DNA of 49,457 nucleotides from Eubacteriales bacterium (GCA_030536855.1 JAUNPK010000019.1:12037-61493), one strand, 5' to 3'; positions 1 through 8,321 are shown, counted from the first letter of the stretch. Numbers and translations: made by a program. The notes: generated from the sequence alone by a model not told the origin.

Positions 1-36
1 ATAGTGTATACTGACCTCAGAGTGAATGCTTCTTAG
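1..36 (+). CDS. 3' end of an unidentified gene (partial)
   Basis: Frame 1 is open from the window edge to a TAG at 34-36 and encodes only the last 11 residues, ending LRVNAS. The other two plus frames hit stop codons almost at once, so this is the likely tail of an upstream gene. It is too short to identify. The kinase gene with its own ribosome binding site follows directly, so the two are probably in one operon. Confidence 0.4.
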   Translation: MVYTDLRVNAS

Positions 37-42
37 TTAGAT

Positions 43-60
43 AAGGAGGTGTAGATTAAA
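43..60 (+). promoter_or_regulatory. Strong Shine-Dalgarno without a canonical start codon behind it
   Basis: AAGGAGG at 43-49 is a near-perfect ribosome binding site. The kinase frame contains a TAA at 57-59 and opens only at ACA 60-62. An ATT codon at 55-57 has good spacing but lies in a different frame that stops at 82-84. The intended start therefore appears lost by mutation or obscured by a sequence error. Confidence 0.5.
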
Positions 61-92
61 CATTTTATAAGAAGTACAGCATAATCAAAGAG

Positions 93-1559
93 TTGGGTCA
101 TACCAACTATTCGACAGTTTACCTGGTTAAACATACCACCTTAAACGTGGAAAGAGTAGCTAAGGTAATTCTAAAGGCTGAGTATGATACAGAAAGTATC
201 TTAAAGGAAGCCAATCTCATAAAGAATCTTAAACATCAAGATATCCCAATTATATATGACATTGAAGAGGATGATATAAGTATCTGCATAATTGAAGAAT
301 ATATTTCTGGTAAATCTTTAAGGGAATTTGTTAATGATTGTGAAAAAATTCCGGAAAAAAGTATTTGTGATATCATCATTAAACTATGTGACATATTGGA
401 ATTTTTGCATAATTATGATGGTGGAATAATACATCTTGATTTAAAGCCGGATAACATAATAATTAATGAAAATAATGAAGTTAAACTTATTGATTTTGGA
501 AGTGCAAAACGCAGTGGTGAATCGGAATTTAATGGAATGGGAACTCTTAATTTTGCAGCACCGGAGCAGTATTCCGGGGATGATACTGTAAAACTGGATG
601 TCAGGGCTGATATATACAGCATCGGAATGATTCTTTTCTATATGGCCAGTAACGGCCATGTGTATATGAATGAGGATGGAAAAGGAGATAATAATTTCCA
701 TCTGAACAGTATTTGTAATAGTAAGCTATATCCAATAATAAAAAAGTGTACCCGGCACAATCCTAATAACAGGTATGCAACCTGTGGGGCGTTAAAACGG
801 GATATTATAAAATTTTTGAAGAAGACTAAAGAAGATAGAAATCACTCTTATATCGTCAATGTCACAGGAGTAAGACATGGAATAGGTACAACACATGTAG
901 TTTTATCCATAGCAGAATTTTTTGCTTCAATGGGATTGAAGTGTCTTGTAGCAGATGAAACAAGTAATAACCATATTGGGATGGAAGCAATGAAAGGAAT
1001 TCTTACCACAAAAGGAACTTTTTATTATAATAATGTTCATTATCTTCCTAATTATGAAGGTTCTGTGGAAATGAAACCGGAAGAATTTGATGTAATTGTG
1101 GTTGATAGGGGCATTGTGTATGATGGGAATAATAATGAATCTGTAAATACTGTAAGGCCGGACAATTACAAGAGCCTATGTATCAATGAGATATTGTCGG
1201 ACTTTGGGGAATATGAAGTAATTAATGCTGTAGTTGCAGGCGGAAGATACGGACAGGCAGAAGAGCTTAACATTCTTAACGGTCTTGATAGCCGGACGCT
1301 TATTATGGCAAATCTTTTGAGTGGTGAGCAGTTTTATAAGTATTCCAATTATATACTAAAAAATTTCAAGTGTTACAGGATACCATGTATATATGAAGTA
1401 AGTAAAGGAAATAATGTCTTTTTCGAGACGATGAAAGATTTTGTGCAGGATAATTTTCCAACAATCTGGGAACAGATAAGAGCGGACAGAAAGAAGGAGA
1501 AAACAGGTTTTTTATATGAAAAAATGTTATATATCTGGCATAAGGTCACCACATTTTAG
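93..1559 (+). CDS. Ser/Thr protein kinase fused to a ParA/MinD-like domain
   Basis: Residues 1-240 (counting from the TTG at 93) form a Hanks-type kinase. The ATP-binding Lys is K24 and the alphaC Glu is E39. The catalytic loop HLDLKPDN is at 114-121, DFG at 134-136 and AAPEQ at about 155-159. The glycine loop is degenerate, with only the first Gly kept. From about residue 252 a MinD/ParA-like fold begins with GVRHGIGTTH, a Walker A in which the usual Lys is absent. The segment before the TTG (60-92) reads like kinase strand beta-1 (YKKYSIIKE), so the true protein probably starts upstream. The gene overlaps the next one by 44 bp. Kinases joined to P-loop proteins occur near Tad/Flp pilus genes in related bacteria, but nothing in this window proves that context. 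No membrane segment is seen, so it is cytosolic. Confidence 0.8.
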   Translation: MGHTNYSTVYLVKHTTLNVERVAKVILKAEYDTESILKEANLIKNLKHQDIPIIYDIEEDDISICIIEEYISGKSLREFVNDCEKIPEKSICDIIIKLCDILEFLHNYDGGIIHLDLKPDNIIINENNEVKLIDFGSAKRSGESEFNGMGTLNFAAPEQYSGDDTVKLDVRADIYSIGMILFYMASNGHVYMNEDGKGDNNFHLNSICNSKLYPIIKKCTRHNPNNRYATCGALKRDIIKFLKKTKEDRNHSYIVNVTGVRHGIGTTHVVLSIAEFFASMGLKCLVADETSNNHIGMEAMKGILTTKGTFYYNNVHYLPNYEGSVEMKPEEFDVIVVDRGIVYDGNNNESVNTVRPDNYKSLCINEILSDFGEYEVINAVVAGGRYGQAEELNILNGLDSRTLIMANLLSGEQFYKYSNYILKNFKCYRIPCIYEVSKGNNVFFETMKDFVQDNFPTIWEQIRADRKKEKTGFLYEKMLYIWHKVTTF

Positions 1560-2202
1560 AAGTAAAACATCAAAAGGAAGAACTGTGTCTGGTAATAATA
1601 TCAGTACAATTGGAATTATAGGGGTCTGCGGGAGCGCCGGAGCGACACAGTTAAGTATAATGACCGGAAACTATCATGTAGGAGTACTTCATAAAAAGAC
1701 TGCTGTTGTAGGAAATGACGAAGCTTATGAAAATTTGAAAAAATCAGACATGGCTGGTAGTGTCAAAGGTTTTGATGGATTTGGAAGCAGGTATGGATTT
1801 TCCTATGGAAAACTGGATATATATAATGATGTGCGTGACAGTTTTATTGAAGTATTGAAAAGTCAGTATGAGGTAGTGGTGATAGATTTAAATATTGAAA
1901 ATGCCGTAAATGATGTTGTGAAAAAACTGGAAGTGGTATCAGCTTGTGACAAAATAATACTTGTTGGTTCTACAGTGCCATGGAAGTCAAGAGAAATGAT
2001 GAACAGGATGAATCGCATTGGCGAGGTCATAAAATTAAAGGATTTGAAATTGGCATCTGTGAATTATGACAGGAAAATGGTAAGTTTATACGAACGTGAG
2101 TATAAGGTAAAGGTGGTTATGACACCACAGGAATCAGAACCTTTCAGACTGAAGGGGAGTAATCTTCTTTGGATGAGAAATTTGATTTATGGTAACAGTT
2201 AA
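1516..2202 (+). CDS. ParA/MinD-like protein with degenerate P-loop
   Basis: This 228-residue protein has a strand-loop segment GVCGSAGATQ at about residues 35-44, in the position of a ParA/MinD Walker A. The Lys that contacts phosphate is missing, as in the kinase-fused domain just upstream. A later hydrophobic strand with VVVIDLN at about 118-124 resembles the Walker B region. It starts inside the 3' end of the kinase gene in another frame, with AGGAG about 16 nt before the ATG, so translation is probably coupled. The two proteins look like partners. By family it may help localise or assemble an envelope machine such as a pilus, but this is inference. ATPase activity is unlikely from the motif. 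Confidence 0.6.
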   Translation: MKKCYISGIRSPHFRSKTSKGRTVSGNNISTIGIIGVCGSAGATQLSIMTGNYHVGVLHKKTAVVGNDEAYENLKKSDMAGSVKGFDGFGSRYGFSYGKLDIYNDVRDSFIEVLKSQYEVVVIDLNIENAVNDVVKKLEVVSACDKIILVGSTVPWKSREMMNRMNRIGEVIKLKDLKLASVNYDRKMVSLYEREYKVKVVMTPQESEPFRLKGSNLLWMRNLIYGNS

Positions 2203-2279
2203 GAACTTATTATCTGTAAAAGTCGAAATATATCACGATCTACAATTTAATAGTAACTAATGAATTATGAGCAGGTAAA

Positions 2280-2374
2280 GCAAATCCCCTTTGCGATACG
2301 AATAGTATTTGCTCCGGCACTGGCTGTGAAATCGGATAAGGATAATATTTTCCGATAAAGGCTGATGCCGGAGC
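2280..2374 (+). other. Consecutive hairpins between the P-loop gene and the GH18 gene
   Basis: The 282-bp gap contains GCAAA (2280-2284) pairing with TTTGC (2290-2294). A 9-bp stem follows, GCTCCGGCA (2311-2319) with TGCCGGAGC (2366-2374), and it encloses ATCGGA (2331-2336) with TCCGAT (2351-2356). TTTT comes directly after the outer stem, and a longer T-run lies at 2391-2396. GCAAAT (2280-2285) can also pair with ATTTGC (2307-2312), giving mutually exclusive folds. It could be a terminator for the upstream genes or a leader of the downstream one. It does not match any riboswitch consensus I know. Confidence 0.5.
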
Positions 2375-2484
2375 TTTTGGATTATATAATTTTTTTATAG
2401 AAAAGATTTAACGGTGGTGTTACAATTAAAAGGATTGTTAGAAACATATACGTGCAGGTCGCGGGAATGGAGATAAACATATAT

Positions 2485-4179
2485 ATGGATTATAAGAAAA
2501 AACAAAAGCTTAGAGTGAAAATTATGGGGATTGTGTTGTTTGTGGCAGTTGCTGCAGTGGCAGCAGGAGTAATAATCGTGAAAACATTTATGCCTACAAA
2601 GGAATGGATGAGTGGTTACGAATATTTCGATTTAAATGAGAACACAGATAAGACAATGGTTATGATAGATGGAGTGCAATATAATGATATAGGTGTGAAG
2701 GTGAATGACAGAGTATATCTTCCTCAGGAATTTGTTGCTTCTAAAATTAATATAAGATTTTACTATGATAAAGAAACGGGTGGAGTATTATATACAGATG
2801 ACTGTAAGACTTGTACATTTTTAGCTGACAGTACTTCCTATTCAGATGATGCGGGAAATACATACAATAGTGAATACCCAATAGTAACAAAGCGGGAAGG
2901 TATTGTATATATAGACTGGGAGTTTGTTTCATCACGTACCAATTGTACATACGCAATTGGAGAGTCTCCATCAAGAATCAGTATTAATTTTATTGATGGA
3001 GAACGGGATTATGTAACAGCAGAAAAGGATCTTTATGTAAGATACAGAGGAGGAATTAAGAGTAAGATTCTGGAAAAGATAGATAAAGGAACAAAACTTT
3101 ACTATAGGGAAAGTTACGATGACTGGATTGAGGTTACAACGCCTTCAGGAATTATAGGTTATGTGCAGGCTTCTAAGATTTCAGAACAGTTTTCAAAGAC
3201 TCCTGAAGATACCTACACAGAGAACTATGCTAAGAAAACAAAAACTGGAAAGGTAAATCTGGGATGGTTTCAGGTGGAAGGAGAAGCGGGTAACAGCACT
3301 ATTGGGTCCACATTGTCCGGTAATAGCAACATTAATGTTATCTCGCCTACATGGTATAAAATATCGGATTCTTCCGGCAGTGTAATAAGCTACGCAAGTT
3401 CATCATTTGTGTCTTCAATGCATAGTAAGGGCATAGAGGTATGGCCTTTAATCAGTGATTTCCAAAAGGATGTAGATTACAAGGAACTTTATTCAAGCAA
3501 GGCTAACAGAACCAAGCTTATTAACAGACTTATGTCAGATACTTCCCTATACGGTTATGATGGACTTAACATAGATTTTGAGAATGTTAAGAGTGAGTAT
3601 GCAATGGATTTTCTTCAGTTCATAAGAGAGTTGTCTGTGGAATGCCAGAAAAAAGATATATATCTTTCTACAGATAATTATAAGCCGGAGACATATAACC
3701 AATGTTATAACTTACATGAACAGTCCTATTATGTGGATTATATAATTATTATGGCCTATGACGAACATTACGCCGGCTCAGACGCTGGCTCAGTATCATC
3801 TTTAGGGTTTGTTAAAGAGGCGGTTAATGATACATTGGCTCTTGTTAACAAAGAGCAGGTGATTGTGGGTATACCTTTCTACACAAGAGTATGGACAATA
3901 TCAGGCGGAAAGACTACCAGCAAGGCGGTAGGAATGCAGGCTGCCATTGATGAAATGACCAAGGATGGTCAGGCAGCTTTATGGAATGATGAAGTAGGAC
4001 AGTATGTATGTTCATACGAAAAAAGCGGAACCACAAAGAAGATATGGATTGAGGAAGATAAATCTATAGAAGAAAAGATGAAGGTAATCCAGGAAAGTGG
4101 TGTTGCAGGAGTTGCTGAGTGGAAACTGGGACTTGAAAGAGATTCTGTGTGGTCAGTAATTAATAAGTATATTAATTAG
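2485..4179 (+). CDS. Membrane-anchored SH3/GH18 glycosidase (SleL/YaaH-like)
   Basis: The protein has one N-terminal membrane segment (about residues 12-28), then a copper-amine-oxidase-N-like stalk domain (about 45-160), a bacterial SH3 domain (about 175-235) and a C-terminal glycoside hydrolase 18 domain (about 245-564). The GH18 signature DGLNIDFE is intact, with D364 and catalytic E366, so it should be active. Family members hydrolyse N-acetylglucosaminyl bonds in peptidoglycan, including spore cortex. I chose the ATG at 2485 because GGAG lies 12 nt upstream. In-frame GTG 2452 and ATG 2467 are alternatives that only lengthen the cytosolic tail. The next gene encodes a wall amidase, which supports a role in wall or cortex hydrolysis. 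Confidence 0.85.
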   Translation: MDYKKKQKLRVKIMGIVLFVAVAAVAAGVIIVKTFMPTKEWMSGYEYFDLNENTDKTMVMIDGVQYNDIGVKVNDRVYLPQEFVASKINIRFYYDKETGGVLYTDDCKTCTFLADSTSYSDDAGNTYNSEYPIVTKREGIVYIDWEFVSSRTNCTYAIGESPSRISINFIDGERDYVTAEKDLYVRYRGGIKSKILEKIDKGTKLYYRESYDDWIEVTTPSGIIGYVQASKISEQFSKTPEDTYTENYAKKTKTGKVNLGWFQVEGEAGNSTIGSTLSGNSNINVISPTWYKISDSSGSVISYASSSFVSSMHSKGIEVWPLISDFQKDVDYKELYSSKANRTKLINRLMSDTSLYGYDGLNIDFENVKSEYAMDFLQFIRELSVECQKKDIYLSTDNYKPETYNQCYNLHEQSYYVDYIIIMAYDEHYAGSDAGSVSSLGFVKEAVNDTLALVNKEQVIVGIPFYTRVWTISGGKTTSKAVGMQAAIDEMTKDGQAALWNDEVGQYVCSYEKSGTTKKIWIEEDKSIEEKMKVIQESGVAGVAEWKLGLERDSVWSVINKYIN

Positions 4180-4220
4180 TAATAAATACTGTTGAATCCA
4201 ACATAGAATTTATTAAATGT

Positions 4221-5006
4221 ATGGCTGAAAAAGTGGAAATATCTGTGAGTCAAAAACATTTAATGGTTATAATGAGCTGTGTTCTATTATTTGGTGTTTA
4301 TCTGGCAACTTCAATTGCACTTCCCGGTTGTGTTAATAAGAGATTATCAAAAGATAATAACCTATCTGATAATAATGGAACAGACCGGATTTATTACGAT
4401 GGTGAGTCAGAAGAAAAAAGCTTAAAGGATAAGCTGGCTGTAATAGATGTGGGACACGGAGGAATTGATCCGGGCAATGTAGGGATTGATGGGATACTGG
4501 AAAAGGATGTGAACCTGGCCGTGGCATTAAAACTTAAGAATTATCTGGAACAAAACGGAATAAAAGTTGTTATGACAAGAATTCTTGATGAGGGATTGTA
4601 TAAAGACAGTGATAGCAACAAGAAAGTTTCCGACTTGAAAAAGAGATGCGAAATCATAAATGGTAGTAATGCAGATATTGCTGTAAGTATTCATCAAAAC
4701 AGCTATACAACTTCAAATGTAAAAGGTGCACAGGTATTTTATTATAAGAATTCGGAAAAGGGAAAGAAGCTTGCCGGCATCATACAGGAGTCTATAAGAA
4801 ATAATCTGGATGAATCTAATAGAAGGATTGAAAAATCGGATTCTAAGTATTATATGCTTCTTAATACCAGGGTGCCCACAGTAATCGTGGAGTGTGGCTT
4901 TCTATCTAACAGGGGTGAGGCGGAGAAGCTGGTTTCCGATGAGTATCAGGATAAAGTGGCCAACGCTATATGTATTGGTATCAAACAGTATCTGATGGAA
5001 GAATAG
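4221..5006 (+). CDS. cwlD: N-acetylmuramoyl-L-alanine amidase (CwlD-like)
   Basis: This is an Amidase_3 zinc enzyme that cleaves the bond between muramic acid and the stem peptide. An N-terminal membrane segment spans about residues 14-34. The catalytic domain begins at VIDVGHGG, and the zinc ligands are H79, E94 and H158 (SIHQN). The catalytic Glu is E224 in VECGFLSN. The total of 261 residues and the single-domain layout match CwlD, which in spore formers helps make muramic-delta-lactam in cortex. Other Amidase_3 enzymes act in daughter-cell separation. It lies 41 bp after the GH18 gene, and the two may be co-transcribed. No strong ribosome binding site is visible before the ATG. Confidence 0.85.
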   Translation: MAEKVEISVSQKHLMVIMSCVLLFGVYLATSIALPGCVNKRLSKDNNLSDNNGTDRIYYDGESEEKSLKDKLAVIDVGHGGIDPGNVGIDGILEKDVNLAVALKLKNYLEQNGIKVVMTRILDEGLYKDSDSNKKVSDLKKRCEIINGSNADIAVSIHQNSYTTSNVKGAQVFYYKNSEKGKKLAGIIQESIRNNLDESNRRIEKSDSKYYMLLNTRVPTVIVECGFLSNRGEAEKLVSDEYQDKVANAICIGIKQYLMEE

Positions 5007-5089
5007 ATTCATAAGGTAAAATAAACATATAATGTAAGATGAATGTAATACTAATACAGGATTGAATACGAAAAGAGGTGTGTCTGATA

Positions 5090-6163
5090 ATGCTGAAAAT
5101 GAAGACTATAATTGAGGAAATAACCGGGGATGAAAAACAGGATGAAGCTATTTATAAAAAAGCCGGCGAAATTCTAAAAAGAGGCGGGCTTGTAGCATTT
5201 CCAACTGAAACGGTATATGGTCTTGGGGCTGATGCACTTGATGAGACTGCGTCAAAAAAAATATACGCGGCAAAGGGCAGACCGTCAGATAATCCTTTAA
5301 TTGTACATATTGCAGATATCAATGATTTATATAAGTTGTCTTGCAATGTTAATGACAATGCTCTTAAACTGGCAAAAGCATTCTGGCCCGGACCGTTGAC
5401 TATAATATTGAAAAAATCGGACATTGTGCCCGGAACGATTACGGGTGGCCTTGATACAGTGGCCATCAGAATGCCAAGCCATAAAGTGGCATCAAAATTG
5501 ATAAAGAATTCAGGGGTGTATATCGCTGCTCCAAGTGCCAACATATCGGGAAAACCAAGTCCTACAAGGGGGCAACATGTCATTCATGATATGGATGGAC
5601 GTATAGATATGATAATTGTGGATGATACTGTTGATATTGGGGTGGAATCTACAATAGTGGATTTGAGTGAAAGTTTTCCTACGATATTAAGGCCTGGATT
5701 TATAACACTTGAACAAATTAAAAGCACTCTTGGTGAGGCGGTTATGGACCCTGCTATTATGGGAAATGTAGCAGAGGGAATTACACCTAAGGCTCCGGGT
5801 ATGAAATATAAGCATTATGCCCCAGAGGCCAATATTACCATAGTAGATGGTGAGGTTAATAAAGTTGTAGCCATGATAGATGAAATGGCCTGTGAGCGCG
5901 CATGTGATGGCGCAAAGGTGGCAATTATGGCATCTTCAGAAAATGTTGCTTTATACAGGAAAACAGAGCTTTATCAGGTTATAGATATGGGCAGCAGATT
6001 TAATGAAGCGGAGGAGGCAAGAAATCTTTTTGCTGTTCTTAGGAAATTTGATGATGACGGAATTGACTATGTTTTTTCAGAAAGTTTTTCCACTAATGAT
6101 GTGGGACAGGCTGTTATGAATAGATTGATAAAAGCGGCAGGACATACTATAATACACGTGTAG
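5090..6163 (+). CDS. tsaC: L-threonylcarbamoyladenylate synthase, Sua5 type
   Basis: It makes threonylcarbamoyl-AMP from Thr, bicarbonate and ATP, the first step of t6A37 tRNA modification. The YrdC-like domain covers about residues 20-205, with the signature FPTETVYGLGADA. The C-terminal Sua5 domain follows the linker YKHYAPEA, so this is the two-domain Sua5/YwlC form. AGAGGTG lies 9 nt before the ATG at 5090, so I prefer that start over the GTG at 5078 within the ribosome binding site. It is followed by ywlE-like and rpiB genes, the same neighbours as Bacillus ywlC. Confidence 0.93.
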   Translation: MLKMKTIIEEITGDEKQDEAIYKKAGEILKRGGLVAFPTETVYGLGADALDETASKKIYAAKGRPSDNPLIVHIADINDLYKLSCNVNDNALKLAKAFWPGPLTIILKKSDIVPGTITGGLDTVAIRMPSHKVASKLIKNSGVYIAAPSANISGKPSPTRGQHVIHDMDGRIDMIIVDDTVDIGVESTIVDLSESFPTILRPGFITLEQIKSTLGEAVMDPAIMGNVAEGITPKAPGMKYKHYAPEANITIVDGEVNKVVAMIDEMACERACDGAKVAIMASSENVALYRKTELYQVIDMGSRFNEAEEARNLFAVLRKFDDDGIDYVFSESFSTNDVGQAVMNRLIKAAGHTIIHV

Positions 6164-6202
6164 TCAGTGAGACATCATCCAGGTAAGATGGAGCGTTGAA
6201 GA

Positions 6203-6682
6203 ATGAACAGATTTAAAAAAGTAATTTATGTATGTATGGGAAATACATGTAGAAGCCCAATGGCGGCAACTATAATGAGAAATCTTATGCCGGATATGAT
6301 TGCGGAATCCAGAGGTATGGTGGTTTTATTTGAGGAACCATATAACCCCAAAGCTGTGGCCGTGGCGTCACAACACAGTATGATTATGACAAGTGACGTG
6401 TCCATGCAGATTTCTAATGATGATTTTTCAGGAGAAACTCTGGTGCTTACTATGGATGTGGGAATGAAACAGAAAATTTATGATACCTTTGATAAGGCTA
6501 TTAATGTGTTTTTTATAGGGGAGTTTGTAGGAGAAACAGATGTTGAGATTCCTGATCCTTATGGAAAAGGAATTGAAGAATATAGTAAATGTTTTGATGA
6601 TATATACAGACTTGTGGAAAAGGTTACAGTTATATTAGAGAACGAAAAGGAGAGTAAAGACAATGATAGCAATAGGATGTGA
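6203..6682 (+). CDS. ywlE: Low-molecular-weight protein arginine phosphatase (YwlE-like)
   Basis: The phosphatase loop CMGNTCRS gives nucleophile C11 and R17, and the general acid is D118 in IPDPYG. The residue before the second Cys is Thr (T15). In the family, Thr here is associated with phospho-arginine specificity, while tyrosine phosphatases usually have Ile. The likely role is reversing McsB arginine phosphorylation, although mcsB is not in this window. The 159 residues fit the family. Its last 20 bp overlap rpiB, which suggests translational coupling, and the tsaC-ywlE-rpiB order matches Bacillus. Confidence 0.88.
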   Translation: MNRFKKVIYVCMGNTCRSPMAATIMRNLMPDMIAESRGMVVLFEEPYNPKAVAVASQHSMIMTSDVSMQISNDDFSGETLVLTMDVGMKQKIYDTFDKAINVFFIGEFVGETDVEIPDPYGKGIEEYSKCFDDIYRLVEKVTVILENEKESKDNDSNRM

Positions 6683-7097
6683 TCATGGAGCAGTTGAACT
6701 TAAGAATCAGATGGTAGAACATCTTAAGAAAAGAGGAATTGAATGTAAGGATGTGGGAACTTATACTAAAGAATCCTGCGATTATCCTGTGTATGCCCAC
6801 AAGGTTACAGATCTTATAAACAGTGGAGAATGTGAATTGGGAATACTCATTTGCGGAACAGGAATAGGAATGAGTATTGCTGCTAATAAGGTTAAGGGAA
6901 TAAGGGCTGCACTTTGCAGCGACTGTTTCAGCGCTCAGGCAACTAGGGAACATAATAATGCCAATGTTCTTTGTCTTGGAGCAAGAGTTATAGGACCTGA
7001 ATTGGCTTTCAGAATTGCAGATACATTTCTTGATGCAGATTTTAGTAATGATGAGAGACATATTAGAAGAATTAGTATGCTTGAAGAGGATAATTAA
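6663..7097 (+). CDS. rpiB: Ribose-5-phosphate isomerase B
   Basis: It interconverts ribose 5-phosphate and ribulose 5-phosphate in the pentose phosphate pathway. The RpiB/LacAB fold is shown by the start IGCDHGA (D7, H8), catalytic C64 in LICGTGIGMS and the later TREHNNANVLCLG motif. The 144 residues are typical. AAGGAG at 6647-6652 lies inside the end of ywlE and is well spaced from the ATG. Its TAA is followed directly by the ATG of the deaminase gene, so these genes form one operon. LacA/LacB isomerases are related, but the context supports RpiB. Confidence 0.92.
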   Translation: MIAIGCDHGAVELKNQMVEHLKKRGIECKDVGTYTKESCDYPVYAHKVTDLINSGECELGILICGTGIGMSIAANKVKGIRAALCSDCFSAQATREHNNANVLCLGARVIGPELAFRIADTFLDADFSNDERHIRRISMLEEDN

Positions 7098-7583
7098 ATG
7101 AGCGATAAAAGAGAAGGATATATATCATGGGATGAATATTTTATGGGAGTGGCAAAGCTTTCTGCAATGCGCTCAAAGGATCCTAATACACAGGTGGGAG
7201 CCTGTATCGTAAGCGAAGATAATAAGATATTGTCTATGGGATACAATGGTTTTCCTATAGGATGTTCAGATGATGAATTTCCATGGTGCAGAGAGGGAGA
7301 ACCTCTTGATAATAAGTATTTTTATACAACTCACAGTGAGCTTAATGCTATTCTTAATTATAGAGGAGGAAGGCTTGATGGTACAAAAATGTATGTTACA
7401 TTGTTTCCATGCAATGAATGTGCTAAAGCGATAATTCAGGCGGGAATTAAGACATTGGTTTATGATTGTGATAAATATGCGGATACGGCATCAACAATTG
7501 CATCCAAGAGAATGCTTAATGCTGCGGGAGTAAGGTTTTATAAATATGAGCCAACAGGCAAGAAAATAAATATAGAATTATAA
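7098..7583 (+). CDS. dCMP deaminase (ComEB-like)
   Basis: The zinc-dependent deaminase motif is present: H79-x-E81 (THSELNAIL), then C105 and C108 (PCNEC). Family members convert dCMP to dUMP, feeding thymidylate synthesis. The length of 161 residues and the extra Cys/His-rich insert near C56 and C64 fit the dCMP rather than the cytidine deaminase group. It starts on the base after the rpiB stop. A bidirectional terminator follows, so this is the last gene of the tsaC operon. Confidence 0.9.
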   Translation: MSDKREGYISWDEYFMGVAKLSAMRSKDPNTQVGACIVSEDNKILSMGYNGFPIGCSDDEFPWCREGEPLDNKYFYTTHSELNAILNYRGGRLDGTKMYVTLFPCNECAKAIIQAGIKTLVYDCDKYADTASTIASKRMLNAAGVRFYKYEPTGKKINIEL

Positions 7584-7607
7584 TTATTATTGTTAAGTGA
7601 AAAATAA

Positions 7608-7656
7608 CACCACCGTTTAAATTGAGGTAATGACTCTTTAAATGGTGGTGATGTTT
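7608..7656. terminator. Bidirectional intrinsic terminator
   Basis: A 14-bp stem with one G-U pair joins 7608-7621 and 7637-7650, extended by GAG (7624-7626) with CTC (7634-7636). TTTTT at 7653-7657 follows on the plus strand, and the complement of AAAAT lies on the other side. It sits between the convergent deaminase and DUF402 genes and can serve both. Confidence 0.9.
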
Positions 7657-8148
7657 TTATATCTGAGCCTGGGGTTTTGTTTCAAAACTCTCAAGTGTAT
7701 TTATGTAATCTTTAAATTCTCCACTGTATATACATTGAAGAAGATTATCAAGTTTATGTAGTGCTTCAACCAATAGTTCATTACTTATAAGTCCATCTTT
7801 GCAGGCATCTGCCAGTTCGTCCAAATCTAAAATTTTAACAAATCCATTATTTTCAATAATTACATCAGCTAACAAATCAGTAAAGGTATAAGTATCGGTC
7901 TCTTTATTGTATTCTGTATCAATTATGTCACAATATATATACGCAAGGGAGTTATCCGGTTTGAAAAATTTACTTATCTTAAAACCTTTATCTATTACGT
8001 AATATGAAATTCCATGTGAAAACTCAGATTTTGGTCGAAATGTCTCCCAATGTGTGATGATTTTGTTTTTGTCAAGACAAGAAATGATATCGTTCTTAAG
8101 TTCAATGCTTTCACAGGGGATAAGTCTTTTTCTTATTAAGGTAGTCAT
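7657..8148 (-). CDS. DUF402 family protein (possible nucleoside phosphatase-like)
   Basis: The protein has the DUF402 layout: an N-terminal half of beta strands, the conserved block YIYCDIIDTE, then DLLADVI and a helical LDLDELADA segment. Characterised DUF402 members include Mn/Co-dependent nucleoside di/triphosphatases and FomD, and the acidic residues in these blocks are the metal ligands in that family. I chose the ATG at 8148, which has AAGGAGG just upstream. The longer open frame to 8280 contains the promoter and is not coding. It is the only minus-strand gene in this part of the window and has its own promoter. The substrate is not predictable. Confidence 0.8.
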   Translation of the reverse strand: MTTLIRKRLIPCESIELKNDIISCLDKNKIITHWETFRPKSEFSHGISYYVIDKGFKISKFFKPDNSLAYIYCDIIDTEYNKETDTYTFTDLLADVIIENNGFVKILDLDELADACKDGLISNELLVEALHKLDNLLQCIYSGEFKDYINTLESFETKPQAQI

Positions 8149-8199
8149 AGAGGTATCCTCCTTATAAGAGTATTCTTTTGAAAGGTTAAATTTATTGAA

Positions 8200-8228
8200 A
8201 TTATACCAATTGAATGTATAAAATTCAA
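8200..8228 (-). promoter_or_regulatory. Sigma-A-type promoter for the DUF402 gene
   Basis: Read on the minus strand, TTGAAT (8228-8223), a 17-nt spacer and TATAAT (8205-8200) lie about 50 nt before the ATG at 8148. This is a near-consensus housekeeping promoter. Confidence 0.75.
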
Positions 8229-8286
8229 TAAAATGATTTACAATAATTTGAATATTATACAATTGTTGCAGATTATGCAAAAAACA

Positions 8287-8321
8287 GGGATAAAAAACAG
8301 AAATAAATAGACATTTATCCC
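8287..8321. repeat. Inverted repeat upstream of the ATP synthase operon
   Basis: GGGATAAA (8287-8294) and TTTATCCC (8314-8321) form a perfect 8-bp inverted repeat with a 19-nt centre, about 45 nt before the first atp gene. No T-run follows, so it is not a terminator. It may be an operator or a 5' UTR hairpin. The operon promoter itself was not clear to me; TATGAT at 8337-8342 is one possible -10 box. Confidence 0.45.

Noticed and set aside
2203-2451. Possible c-di-GMP, c-di-AMP or other known riboswitch in the gap before the GH18 gene
   Set aside because: I compared the visible sequence with the core motifs of GEMM-I, ydaO, TPP, SAM-I, glycine and T-box elements as I remember them, and none fits. 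Only generic hairpins can be supported.
7657-8280. Longer 207-residue form of the DUF402 protein
   Set aside because: The extra 44 codons are AT-rich, contain a consensus minus-strand promoter, and lie upstream of a good ribosome binding site at the 8148 start.
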